The notes beneath the pieces are model-generated. The model did not search any database, was not told where the DNA came from, and was given only the letters and a program-made list of their open reading frames with translations. A DNA stretch of 39,611 nucleotides from Methylococcaceae bacterium (GTDB lineage Bacteria > Pseudomonadota > Gammaproteobacteria > Methylococcales > Methylomonadaceae). Each line of letters begins with the position of its first letter. Position 1 is the stretch's first letter. Position numbers and translations under genes: made by a program. The stretch is from contig CANNNV010000007.1 of NCBI GenBank assembly GCA_947506155.1, forward strand, positions 1-39,611. The letters run 5' to 3'. Of this stretch, positions 8,170 to 17,640 are shown one piece after another.

Positions 8170-10433
8170 TCTTTAATTCTCCAACAGTAATGAATTTTGG
8201 GGTTGCGGGCAAAATCTTCCGGAATAGTTGCAGGGCTAATGTCTTCTACTATGTACTCTGATAAAGCTTGTTTGTCGATTTTAAAGCGTCTGAAATTAGT
8301 TGAAAAATACAGTATGCCGCCAGGGGACAGCAAAGAAATTGCATTATTAATCAGCTGGACATGGTCAACTTGTATATCGAACACTTCATCCATTCGTTTC
8401 GAGTTGGAAAACGTCGGCGGATCCAGAAAAATCAAATCATAGTGCCGGTTAGCCAGTTCGGCTTCGCTGCTTAGCCATTCCAGACAATCGGTTTGAATGA
8501 ATTCATGTTCACCCTGATTGGGATTTAGCGCCATGTTCTTTTTTGCCCAATTGATGTAGGTATTGGACATATCAACAGTCGTCGTTGATTTAGCGCCCCC
8601 CATCGCTGCATGCACTGTGGCACTGCCGGTATAGGCAAACAGGTTTAAAAAACTTTTACCCTTAGCCTGCTGCTGAATCATTAGGCGTATAGGCCGGTGA
8701 TCAAGGAACAAGCCGGTATCCAGATAATCTTCGAAATTGACCAGCAGTTTACAGCCGCCTTCTTCAATAACATGAAAGCGCCCCCGATCATCGTGTTTTT
8801 CGTACTGATCAGTGCTTTTTTGCTTGCGGCGTATTTTCAGCAAAACGTGCTCGGGCGTAACGCCCAGTATTCTGGGTATTTCGGCCAATAATCCGGCTAG
8901 TCGCTGATCGGCTTTGTGTTGATCAATGCTCTTGGGTGGTTCGTATTCCTGTACATTGACCCAGGTTTGATCGCCCTGATAAATATCAATGGCGACAGCG
9001 TATTCAGGCAAATCGGCATCGTAGACCCGGTAGCAGGTAATCTGCTTTTGCTTGGCCCAGCTGGACAGTTTTTTCAGATTCTTTTTGAGCCGGTTAGCGA
9101 ACATTTCACTGCCCGTGTTTACAGTCTTGTGGTCAGCGACAGCCTCACTGGTGACGGACTCATTCGGCGCTTTGCTGTCGGTGTGATCTGGTTGAATCTG
9201 GACTTTGCTTAGTTCGGTCACTTGAGCAATCCGCTCTTCCTGGGTTTTGGCTTTGGGAATGAAGAAATTATTTTCTTCAATATCCAGGCGTAATAATTTG
9301 CATTCCAGCGCGCCGTTAAACAGGGTAATCGGCTTTTGTGAGCGTAGTCCCAGGCGAAAGCCCAGTTCCGGATTACTGATGATCATCGCAGCTTTCCAGC
9401 CGACAAAATGGGCTTTCAGCGTAGCGCCGAATTTTTTATATAACTCGGCAGTTTCCTGCTCGTCGCCCAAGCGTTCGCCATAAGGCGGATTACAGATTAA
9501 TAATCCGGGCTTCCAGCTTTCCGCAGGCTCGGCATCTTCAATGTCGCGGCGTTCGATATGGATTTTATGTTGCAGTCCGGCATTGACGACATGCGCTAAT
9601 GCGGTGTTCACGGTCTGGCGATTTTGATCAAAACCAACAATAACCGGCAGTTTTTCTAGGCCGATTTTTTTGCGTTGTTCGGCTTCAGCTTTTAGTTTAT
9701 TCCAGCATTGCGCATCGTGTTTCTTCCAGCCGCTAAAGCCGAAATAGTCGCGCAATAAACCGGGCGCATAATCAGCGGCGATCATCGCGCCTTCCACCAG
9801 CAATGTTCCTGAGCCGCACATCGGATCGATTAAGGAGCCCTGTTGTTTGGCGATTTCGAGCCAACCGCTACGCAGTAACATCGCAGCGGCTAGGTTTTCT
9901 TTCATCGGCGCCTTGATATTGACATCCCGATAACCACGTCTATGCAGGCTTTCGCCGGAAAGATCTAGGCTGAGTTGAGCCGATTCACCATTCAGATAAA
10001 CATTGATGCGGATATTAGGCTGTTCGGTGTTGATGCTGGGCCGAACTTGAAACCTTGACCGCATTTGATCGACGATCGCATCCTTGACTTTTAACGCGCC
10101 AAAGTGCGTATTGTTAATCGCCTCTGAATTTTTTGCGCTGAATGAGACGGCAAAACTGTCTTGAGGGTTGATATGCTCAAACCAATCGATTTTTTGTACG
10201 TTATTATAAAGATCTTCCTGGCTTTTTACCTCGAAAGAGCTCAGCACCAGCAAAATCCGATTGGCGGTTCTTGACCACAAACAAGCACGGTACGCGGTTT
10301 CCAGGTCGCCCTGAAAAGCGACTCCAGCCAAGGTGGCCTTAATTTGGGTTATGCCGAGTGCGCGGAGTTCATCGGTAAGGATGGTTTCCATCGCTTTGGG
10401 GGTGGTAGCAAATAATTGATAAGTCAAAGTCAA
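8166..10433 (-). CDS. rlmL: bifunctional 23S rRNA (guanine-N2/N7) methyltransferase RlmKL
   Basis: 755 aa; THUMP plus two methyltransferase domains (DPMCGSGTLLVEGAM, CNPPYGERLGD; FLNLFAYTGSATVHAAMGGA, LIFLDPPTFSNSKRM). Confidence 0.95.
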   Translation of the reverse strand: MTLTYQLFATTPKAMETILTDELRALGITQIKATLAGVAFQGDLETAYRACLWSRTANRILLVLSSFEVKSQEDLYNNVQKIDWFEHINPQDSFAVSFSAKNSEAINNTHFGALKVKDAIVDQMRSRFQVRPSINTEQPNIRINVYLNGESAQLSLDLSGESLHRRGYRDVNIKAPMKENLAAAMLLRSGWLEIAKQQGSLIDPMCGSGTLLVEGAMIAADYAPGLLRDYFGFSGWKKHDAQCWNKLKAEAEQRKKIGLEKLPVIVGFDQNRQTVNTALAHVVNAGLQHKIHIERRDIEDAEPAESWKPGLLICNPPYGERLGDEQETAELYKKFGATLKAHFVGWKAAMIISNPELGFRLGLRSQKPITLFNGALECKLLRLDIEENNFFIPKAKTQEERIAQVTELSKVQIQPDHTDSKAPNESVTSEAVADHKTVNTGSEMFANRLKKNLKKLSSWAKQKQITCYRVYDADLPEYAVAIDIYQGDQTWVNVQEYEPPKSIDQHKADQRLAGLLAEIPRILGVTPEHVLLKIRRKQKSTDQYEKHDDRGRFHVIEEGGCKLLVNFEDYLDTGLFLDHRPIRLMIQQQAKGKSFLNLFAYTGSATVHAAMGGAKSTTTVDMSNTYINWAKKNMALNPNQGEHEFIQTDCLEWLSSEAELANRHYDLIFLDPPTFSNSKRMDEVFDIQVDHVQLINNAISLLSPGGILYFSTNFRRFKIDKQALSEYIVEDISPATIPEDFARNPKIHYCWRIKE

Positions 10434-10437
10434 AGAT

Positions 10438-10499
10438 AAAAGGCTAGAGGCGAAAGGCGAAGGGCGAAAGAATCAGGCTTTTTGCCCTTCGCCTGTTTT
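10438..10499. repeat. intergenic palindromic element built on GGCGAAA units
   Basis: GGCGAAGGGC (10456-10465) pairs with GCCCTTCGCC (10484-10493); related to the 5706-5768 element. Confidence 0.65.
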
Positions 10500-10500
10500 T

Positions 10501-10983
10501 TTACTGAATCTTGATTAGCTCAACATCAAAAATCAATGCAGCGTTCGGGCCTATGTCACGGCCTGCGCCTTGTTCGCCATAAGCGAGTTCTGATGGAATG
10601 TAAAAGCGATATTTTGCGCCTTCGGTCATTAATTGTACGCCTTCGGTCCAGCCGGCGATGACCCGATTTAGCGGAAAACTAGCCGGTGCGCCACGGCTGT
10701 AGGAGCTGTCAAACTCTTTGCCATCAAGTGTTGTACCTTTGTAATGAACCGTAACGTTAGCGCTAGCCGTTGGTGAAACTGTGCCGGTTCCAGCGGTCAA
10801 TACTTCGTATTGCAGGCCGGTTGCAGTGCTTACGATATTGGGTTTTTTAGCATTGTCTGCCAAAAAAGCAATCCCTGCCGCTTTAGTTTCAGCAGGGGTG
10901 GTGGCATTTGCCATTGAAAACATAGTAAATCCTATAAAAAGAATGGTGACGATTAAAAGAACTTGAGCTTGAATTTTTCTCAC
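10501..10983 (-). CDS. FKBP-type peptidyl-prolyl cis-trans isomerase, exported
   Basis: Signal peptide; VTVHYKGTTLDGKEFDSSYSRGAPASFPLNRVIAGWTEG…PSELAYGEQGAGRDIGPNAALIFDVELI. Confidence 0.93.
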   Translation of the reverse strand: MRKIQAQVLLIVTILFIGFTMFSMANATTPAETKAAGIAFLADNAKKPNIVSTATGLQYEVLTAGTGTVSPTASANVTVHYKGTTLDGKEFDSSYSRGAPASFPLNRVIAGWTEGVQLMTEGAKYRFYIPSELAYGEQGAGRDIGPNAALIFDVELIKIQ

Positions 10984-11097
10984 GACTTATCCTAAGGTTA
11001 TTAACGCAAAGCTGGTAGTTTATCCGACATTCAGTACCCCTGCTACTCGGAATTAGCATCGAGTGAAACATAAGGCTTAAACCGTTGCTAAGGGGAG

Positions 11098-11517
11098 CTA
11101 TTCTCTTCTGCGATAATCTTGATTCATTTCATTTCCCAGAAAAGAACCGGCTGCCGCACCAATTCCGGTAGTAACAGGGTTTCCATTACCCATCTCATAA
11201 CCCAAAACCCCACCTACAACGCCTCCAGCTAAGCCCTGGTGGGAACGTGGATCTCTTGAATATTCAGGCTGTTGGTAATAATTAACCTGGGGCTGAGGAT
11301 AATAATTAATTTGCGGGGCAGGGTAATAGTAAACCCGTGGCTGTTGCTGTGGATAATAGTGATCGTGATGACGATGACGATGACGATGTCTTTCGCCTTC
11401 ATTATAGCGTCCCCAACCATCATTATAGCGTCCCCAGTCATCGTCATGAGCGTAAGCTGCGGGTGCTACCATAATTATTACGATAGTTAAGTGAATTAAA
11501 AAAAATATTTTTTTCAT
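11098..11517 (-). CDS. exported His/Tyr-rich protein with glycine-zipper (2TM-type) domain
   Basis: Signal peptide, HRHRHRHHDHYY and YYYPAPQINYYPQPQVNYY tracts, C-terminal GLAGGVVGGVLGYEMG…GIGAAAGSFLGNEM. Confidence 0.75.
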   Translation of the reverse strand: MKKIFFLIHLTIVIIMVAPAAYAHDDDWGRYNDGWGRYNEGERHRHRHRHHDHYYPQQQPRVYYYPAPQINYYPQPQVNYYQQPEYSRDPRSHQGLAGGVVGGVLGYEMGNGNPVTTGIGAAAGSFLGNEMNQDYRRRE

Positions 11518-11838
11518 AATTAGGAGTTCTCTTTAAGTTATTCAGATGAGTGTTGCGTGAAAGCGTGGTTTTTTATGTAATTAAATTGCTGTCGTACAAT
11601 AATTGATTATATTTTTCATGGTGTTAAAAAATCGAATTGGCCATCACCAGTGATAAACTTTAGGTTCATATTATTCGCTTTACGCTTAACGTATGCAAGC
11701 GTTTGATGAGTAGCGCTGAAGACTATATTTAAAGCTTAATGCTGACGGTTGTGCTGAGTAATTAATTGCCGGGAAATTTTGCTGCGTCGCTTATAATAAG
11801 TCATTTAATTCATATTTACTTCTTAATGGCATCTTGAA

Positions 11839-14643
11839 ATGGAACAGTTTATCCCCGGCCAACGCTGGATTAGTAACACCGAGTCAGAGCTTGGTTTGGG
11901 CCTTATTCTTGAAGCCGCGCACAAGCGGGTTACGGTGCTTTTTTTAGCCTGTGACGAACGACGGATGTATGCGCAAGATAACGCACCGTTAACGCGGGTA
12001 CGCTTTTCAAAAGGCGATATTATAGAGACGATAGACGAAGACAAAGTGACCGTCAGTAGTTTAATTGAACAGGAGGGCTTAATCACTTACTTGGGTAAAG
12101 ACCAGGATGGACAAGATATTCAACTGGAGGAGGTAGAACTAAATCATCATATTCAATTTAACAAACCCCAGGATCGGCTATTTATCGGGCAAGTCGACCC
12201 TGCTGCCTGGTTTTTGCTGCGTTATGAAACTTGGCGCAGATTGCAACAACACCAGCAATCGCCGGTTAAAGGCTTGCTCGGTGGCCGCGCTTCGCTAATT
12301 CCTCATCAGTTGTTTATTGCCCATGAAGCAGCTAATCGCTCTGCACCCAGAATCATGCTTGCCGATGAAGTGGGGCTGGGCAAGACCATCGAAGCCGGTT
12401 TGATTTTGCACCACCGGCTGATTAATGGTTTGAGCAATCGGGTGCTAATTATCGTACCTGAAACGCTATTGCATCAATGGCTGGTGGAAATGCTCCGGCG
12501 CTTTAACCTGCGCTTTAGTATTTTTGATGAGGCACGTTGCCTTGATACTTATGCTGAAGACGATATGCTCGCTGAAACAGTCCCGGACGATGCTGATAAT
12601 CCGTTCTTAACCGAACAACTAATTTTATGTAGTCAGGGCTTTTTTTCTAATTACCCGCGCCGCCAGCAACAAGCTATAGCAGCCGGCTGGGATATGGTAA
12701 TAGTCGATGAGGCGCATCATCTGGCATGGAGTGAATTAGCACCGAGTGCCGATTATCTGTTTATTGAACAACTGGGATCAATTTCCCCCAGCCTTATTTT
12801 GTTGACCGCAACACCTGAGCAACTGGGCAAGGAAAGTCATTTTGCACGGTTAAGATTGCTGGACCCCGACCGATTTTACAGTTTTTCAGCATTTGTCGAA
12901 GAAGAACGCTTGTTTGAGCCGGTGGCGGATGCGGCAAAATTATTGCTGGATCAGGGCAGCCTGGATGAACATGCCCAGCAACATTTAACCGCGTTGCTTA
13001 AGGATGATAATGTCGATGGCTTGCTGAAAAACCTTAATGATCCGGAGCAATCGATGGTGGCGCGTGATGCCTTGATCAAGGTGTTGCTGGATCATCATGG
13101 TACAGGGCGGATTTTATTTCGTAATTCCCGGCAAACTGTACAAGGCTTTCCCGAGCGGGAACGTTATGGTTATGCGTTAACTGGGAACGCAAATACTGAG
13201 GATTTGCAACAAGACCCGCGTTACCTGTGGTTGGTGAACAAGGTCAAGGAATTGGGTGATCAAAAAGCCCTGGTGATCTGTAAATACGCGCAAACTGCCA
13301 TTGATCTGGAGCAAACCTTAAAAAACCGTGCCGGCATTGCCGCCGCAGTATTTCATGAAGGCATGAGTATTATCGAGCGTGATCGAGCGGCGGCTTATTT
13401 TGCCGATCCTGAGAGCGCGGCGCGGCTATTGATTTGTTCTGAAATTGGCAGTGAAGGCCGAAATTTTCAGTTCGTACATCATCTGATATTGATGGATTTG
13501 CCGACTAATCCCGATTTATTACAGCAACGTATCGGCCGTCTTGATCGCATTGGTCAAAAACATATTATCCAGATTCATGTGCCGTATCTGGAACAGACTG
13601 AGTGTGCGCTGTTGTACCGTTGGTATGATCAAGGTCTAAATGCGTTTGCCTGTAATAGTTCCTCTGCCCAGCGAGTTGCAGATTTATTGCGTGAGGAGTT
13701 GACCGCTGTTTTACATGGTGAGGCTGATATTGACGCACTGATTACTAAAACAAAAAATCTAAGTGTTGAACTTGAAGCACAGATGCATAACGGTCGCGAT
13801 CAATTACTGGAACTCAATTCCTGCCGCAAAGAACTGGCCGAGGAACTGATTTTTCAGCTAAACACTTATGAAAAAGAAGGCGTGCTTTGGCCGTATATGG
13901 AAGACGTTTTTGAATGTTACGGTGTAGAAACAGAATTTCATTCGCCCGAATGTTTTATTATTCGTCCTAGCGATCACTTGCGTGTCGCGCATTTTCCCGG
14001 TTTAACCGAAGATGGCATGACTATCACGGTTAACCGGCAGTTGGCGCTGGCGCGTGAAGATATACAGTTTATGAGTTGGGAACATCCTTTAGTCACTGCG
14101 GCCATGGATATGGTGCTGTCCAGTGAAACCGGCAATGCGGCAATCAGCGTGATTAAACATGAAGAGCTTAAAGCCGGGCAGTTTATGCTGGAGTGTTTGT
14201 TTATAGTCGAATGTAGCGCTCCGGCTGAGTTACAAATCGGCCGATTTTTGCCGCATACGCCGATTCGGGTATTGATCAATCAACATCAAAAAGATTTGAC
14301 TGAAGAAATTGAGCACCGCGATTTGATTGAGCCTGGCATTAAGTTTGATAAACACAAAATCATTGCTTTTTTACAGAATCAAAGACCGCTACTTCTTAAC
14401 CTGTTGAATGTGGCCGAGCAAAAGGCTAAAGCCGATATGCAGCAGTTAGTTGATACCGCAACTACCGCTATGCTGGAATCGCTAAGCAATGAGATCAAGC
14501 GTCTGGTCAGGCTGAAAAAAGTCAATCCGACTATTCGAAGCGAAGAAATTGAGCAGTTAAAAGATATGACCATGCTGGCGCATGAAAATATTCAGGCGGC
14601 CCAGTTAAGACTAGATGCAGTAAGGTTTGTGATTACCAGTTGA
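11839..14643 (+). CDS. rapA: RNA polymerase-associated helicase RapA/HepA (SWI2/SNF2)
   Basis: 934 aa; GQRWISNTESELGLG N-terminus, LADEVGLGKTIEAGLI Walker A, DEAH box, LPTNPDLLQQRIGRLDRIGQ. Confidence 0.95.
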   Translation: MEQFIPGQRWISNTESELGLGLILEAAHKRVTVLFLACDERRMYAQDNAPLTRVRFSKGDIIETIDEDKVTVSSLIEQEGLITYLGKDQDGQDIQLEEVELNHHIQFNKPQDRLFIGQVDPAAWFLLRYETWRRLQQHQQSPVKGLLGGRASLIPHQLFIAHEAANRSAPRIMLADEVGLGKTIEAGLILHHRLINGLSNRVLIIVPETLLHQWLVEMLRRFNLRFSIFDEARCLDTYAEDDMLAETVPDDADNPFLTEQLILCSQGFFSNYPRRQQQAIAAGWDMVIVDEAHHLAWSELAPSADYLFIEQLGSISPSLILLTATPEQLGKESHFARLRLLDPDRFYSFSAFVEEERLFEPVADAAKLLLDQGSLDEHAQQHLTALLKDDNVDGLLKNLNDPEQSMVARDALIKVLLDHHGTGRILFRNSRQTVQGFPERERYGYALTGNANTEDLQQDPRYLWLVNKVKELGDQKALVICKYAQTAIDLEQTLKNRAGIAAAVFHEGMSIIERDRAAAYFADPESAARLLICSEIGSEGRNFQFVHHLILMDLPTNPDLLQQRIGRLDRIGQKHIIQIHVPYLEQTECALLYRWYDQGLNAFACNSSSAQRVADLLREELTAVLHGEADIDALITKTKNLSVELEAQMHNGRDQLLELNSCRKELAEELIFQLNTYEKEGVLWPYMEDVFECYGVETEFHSPECFIIRPSDHLRVAHFPGLTEDGMTITVNRQLALAREDIQFMSWEHPLVTAAMDMVLSSETGNAAISVIKHEELKAGQFMLECLFIVECSAPAELQIGRFLPHTPIRVLINQHQKDLTEEIEHRDLIEPGIKFDKHKIIAFLQNQRPLLLNLLNVAEQKAKADMQQLVDTATTAMLESLSNEIKRLVRLKKVNPTIRSEEIEQLKDMTMLAHENIQAAQLRLDAVRFVITS

Positions 14644-14667
14644 TTAAAATTTGCCGCGCAAGACACT

Positions 14668-14720
14668 GTAGGGGCGACTTTAGTCGCCTTTTGTACACGA
14701 GGCGACTAAAGTCGCCTCCA
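14668..14720. repeat. nested palindromic REP-type element
   Basis: GGCGACTTTAGTCGCC (14673-14688) and GGCGACTAAAGTCGCC (14701-14716), bounded by TGTAGG / CTCCACA. Confidence 0.8.
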
Positions 14721-14721
14721 C

Positions 14722-15573
14722 ATGGGAACGATGTGTAATAACATGATAAATATTGGTAAAGTAAATAAGTTGACTGTCGTTAAACAGCAGGGTCCGGAGG
14801 TCTACCTCGATGACGGAACGTCAGGGAAAGTACGACTGGCCGATAGACGGCTGCCAACGCATATCCAGCTCGGCGATAGTCTGGATGTCTTCGTTTATGT
14901 CGATGCGGAAGGCCATTTGGCGGCTACCAGCAAAAAGCCGCTGGCCGAAGTAGGGGATATAGCGTGGATGAAAGTGGTGTCGCTCAACTATGTGGGCGCA
15001 TTTTTGGAGTGGGGACTGCCCAAAGATTTACTGGTGCCTTTTGGTGAACAATACCATGAGATGGAAGTAGGGCGGTCTTATCTGGTCAAGGTGTTTCTTG
15101 ATGATCAGAATCGCATAGCGGCAACCACCAAGATTGATAAAATGCTCAGCGATGAAGCGGATGATTTTGAAGTTGGTCAAAAAGTATCGCTGATTATTGC
15201 CGATGCCTCTGATTTGGGGATTAAAGCGATCATCAACAACAGCCACTGGGGTATGTTGTATCAAAACGAGTTGTTCAGTCCGGTCAGAAAAGGCCAAAAA
15301 CTGGATGGTTATATCAAGCAGATTCGTGAAGATCATAAAATAGATCTCAGTTTGCATCAGCCTGGCTACGGCAAAGTGCTATCGTTGACCGATACCATTA
15401 TCGCCAAGCTGAAAGCCAATGACGGTGTATTGATGCTGGGCGATAAAAGCCCACCGGAAGCGATTTATGCCACTTTTGGAGTCAGTAAAAAAGTATTTAA
15501 ACAGGCTATAGGCGCACTGTACAAACAACAATTAATCACGATTGAAAAAGCGGAAATCAGGCTGATTAATTGA
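14722..15573 (+). CDS. CvfB/YitL-like S1-domain RNA-binding protein
   Basis: Repeated S1-like OB segments (NKLTVVKQQGPEVYLDDG…; VGAFLEWGLPKDLLVPFGEQ) and C-terminal winged-helix-like SPPEAIYATFGVSKKVFKQAIGALYK; start could be the internal Met at 14743. Confidence 0.85.
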   Translation: MGTMCNNMINIGKVNKLTVVKQQGPEVYLDDGTSGKVRLADRRLPTHIQLGDSLDVFVYVDAEGHLAATSKKPLAEVGDIAWMKVVSLNYVGAFLEWGLPKDLLVPFGEQYHEMEVGRSYLVKVFLDDQNRIAATTKIDKMLSDEADDFEVGQKVSLIIADASDLGIKAIINNSHWGMLYQNELFSPVRKGQKLDGYIKQIREDHKIDLSLHQPGYGKVLSLTDTIIAKLKANDGVLMLGDKSPPEAIYATFGVSKKVFKQAIGALYKQQLITIEKAEIRLIN

Positions 15574-16023
15574 TAGTCGGTTACGTTAATTTTAAATTAT
15601 GAGATTAGGTTGATTTTAATCCTGCGTGAACGGTTAGAAAAATAGAGAGTCCTTCGTTTTTAAAAAAATATTATCGCTGCTCTAAAGTTCCTTATGTTAT
15701 ATGCCGTAAGAGTTACCGAGCATCCGTGACAAATTTTGCATAAGCAATTTGTAAAAACCATAATATTATTATTGACTTAAGGGGGATAATTTCATGATAT
15801 TTAATGATGAAAATCACTTTTAATTTAAAGTTAGTAAAAAACAATTAGGAGTTGTGTGATTTGGATCAACGCGCTAGTTCTTTCGTCGATCTAAAAAAAC
15901 CGAATCTTTCCCGCACAGCGAATAAAAGTAGATATGCCAGTTTCACGCATTTCTACGATAAGCATAGGGGTTGTTAACTCTTTTAAACATACTGAAGTCT
16001 CAACAAAATTAAGGAATTTAATC

Positions 16024-16728
16024 ATGACTAGCTTTAAAAACTCATTGTTTGCCTCCTCACTGCTGATTATTAGCTTAATAGCGGATGTGGAAGCAGCAGG
16101 ACCCTCGATAAAAGTTGCTATCAGCTTTCCGACTGGCAGTGCTGGATTGAGCAATCCAAAGACATTGCCTAGCTCTACTAAAATATCACCTTGCATAAAC
16201 AGCACACAAAACGATGCGGCAATATTTACGGTAACCTATAACGCAACAAATCTAAAATCGACTCCGACAGCTCCACTTAGTCCTTTAGATCTTTATGTGT
16301 TTTTTTATAATCCCGAATTCATTAGTGGGACAGATAGCTTTTATTCGATTAGCAAGGCGGGGATGGGAGTAGGTATTAAAGTAACGCCTTACGCAGATGC
16401 AACTGCTATTCAAGCCGCTTATACGGCTAGTCCTTCTACTTTAGATCCTTATCTAGCTGGGGCGGTTAATTTTAATACCACTGTAGCTACTGAGATTTTA
16501 TTTGGTTCGGCTATTCGAATTGATCCAACAGTAGTAGGAAGCTTATTAAATACAGGTACATGGCAGTTAATCGGTATTTTGGCCGATCCCACTACTTTTC
16601 ATTTTCAAAATCCCTCTACATGGGTAGCTTGGGATGTTGCTGTACTGATGTTTGGTATGCCGTGGCAAGGAATAGATGGTTCTACAGCTACCCCCGCCTT
16701 CACCGGCAACTTAGAAACCTGCTTATAA
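16024..16728 (+). CDS. secreted protein of unknown function, paralog A
   Basis: MTSFKNSLFASSLLIISLIADVEAA signal peptide; start chosen at 16024 (not 15934) because this ATG and its leader are conserved in the second copy. Confidence 0.75.
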   Translation: MTSFKNSLFASSLLIISLIADVEAAGPSIKVAISFPTGSAGLSNPKTLPSSTKISPCINSTQNDAAIFTVTYNATNLKSTPTAPLSPLDLYVFFYNPEFISGTDSFYSISKAGMGVGIKVTPYADATAIQAAYTASPSTLDPYLAGAVNFNTTVATEILFGSAIRIDPTVVGSLLNTGTWQLIGILADPTTFHFQNPSTWVAWDVAVLMFGMPWQGIDGSTATPAFTGNLETCL

Positions 16729-16732
16729 GCTA

Positions 16733-16766
16733 ACTGCTCCCGAGGAACACATTCCTCGGGAGCAGT
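16733..16766 (+). terminator. Rho-independent-type terminator hairpin
   Basis: ACTGCTCCCGAGGAacacatTCCTCGGGAGCAGT followed by TTC. Confidence 0.8.
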
Positions 16767-16860
16767 TTTCACTTGATTGATTTTTTTGAGTTTATAAGCA
16801 TACGGGCAAGTTAACTCTTTTAAACATACTGAAGTCTCAGCAAAATTAAGGAATTTAATC

Positions 16861-17532
16861 ATGACTAGCTTTAAAAACTCATTGTTCGCCTCCTCACTGC
16901 TGATTATTAGCTTAATAGCCGATGTGGAAGCTGCGACAACAGCCGGAGCCCCGATAAAAGTTGCTATCAGCTTTCCGCCCGGCAGTGCTGGATTGGGCGT
17001 TGCAAAAACATTGCCTAGCTCTACTAAATTCTCACCTTGTGTAGATCGCACAAAAGTAGATAATGCAACATTTTCGATAACCTATGACGCAACAAATGCA
17101 AAGTCGGATACGGCTACGCCTTTCAATGTTTATGTATTTTTTTATAATTCCGAGGGAGTTAATGTCGCTGCGGATAAATTTTATTCGATTAGTAATGCGG
17201 GGATGGGAAGAGGTATTTCCGCAACGCCGTATGCAAATGCAGATGCTATTCAAAGCGATGTAGTAGCTACAACTTTCGTTCCTTATTTAGATCGAAGCGA
17301 TAATATTAATATTGGTTCAGTTACCGAAACTCTATTTGGTGTGGCTCTTCGACTTGACTCATTAGTAGTAGGCGCTAGCTTAAACACCGGTACATGGCAG
17401 TTAATCGGTATTTTGGCCGACCCCGATACGGTTGACTTTACAAAGCCCTCTACATGGGCAGCTTGGGATGTTGCTGTACTGACGTCTGGTATGCCGTGGC
17501 AAGGTACAGCAGCCTTAGCAACCTGTCAATAA
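16861..17532 (+). CDS. secreted protein of unknown function, paralog B
   Basis: Identical signal peptide to paralog A; shared IKVAISFP.GSAGL, TLPSSTK.SPC, FYSIS.AGMG, NTGTWQLIGILADP, STW.AWDVAVL..GMPWQG. Confidence 0.8.
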   Translation: MTSFKNSLFASSLLIISLIADVEAATTAGAPIKVAISFPPGSAGLGVAKTLPSSTKFSPCVDRTKVDNATFSITYDATNAKSDTATPFNVYVFFYNSEGVNVAADKFYSISNAGMGRGISATPYANADAIQSDVVATTFVPYLDRSDNINIGSVTETLFGVALRLDSLVVGASLNTGTWQLIGILADPDTVDFTKPSTWAAWDVAVLTSGMPWQGTAALATCQ

Positions 17533-17536
17533 GCTA

Positions 17537-17570
17537 ACTGCTCCCGAGGAACACATTCCTCGGGAGCAGT
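17537..17570 (+). terminator. Rho-independent-type terminator hairpin, identical to 16733-16766
   Basis: ACTGCTCCCGAGGAacacatTCCTCGGGAGCAGT followed by TTC. Confidence 0.8.
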
Positions 17571-17640
17571 TTTCACTTGATTGATTTTTTTGAGTTTATA
17601 AATGTTTTTTCGATAGCCTAGCCACGAAATCAAAAACAGC

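Larger units (their letters stand above)
15973..16798 (+). repeat. tandem duplication unit 1 (leader + CDS + terminator)
   Basis: GTTAACTCTTTTAAACATACTGAAGTCTC…ATGACTAGCTTTAAAAACTCATTGTT…and GCTAACTGCTCCCGAGG…GAGTTTATAA recur in unit 2. Confidence 0.85.
16810..17602 (+). repeat. tandem duplication unit 2
   Basis: Same leader and terminator as unit 1, diverged central coding region. Confidence 0.85.

Noticed and set aside
11229-11490. ORFs 11229..11447 (-) and 11272..11490 (+)
   Set aside because: Out-of-frame translations of the repetitive His/Tyr-rich gene (e.g. IIVIVIVITITI); low complexity artefacts.
15934-16023. N-terminal extension of the first secreted paralog (MPVSRISTISIGVVNSFKHTEVSTKLRNLI)
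   Set aside because: The extension is the conserved noncoding leader; the shared ATG at 16024/16861 precedes a clean signal peptide.
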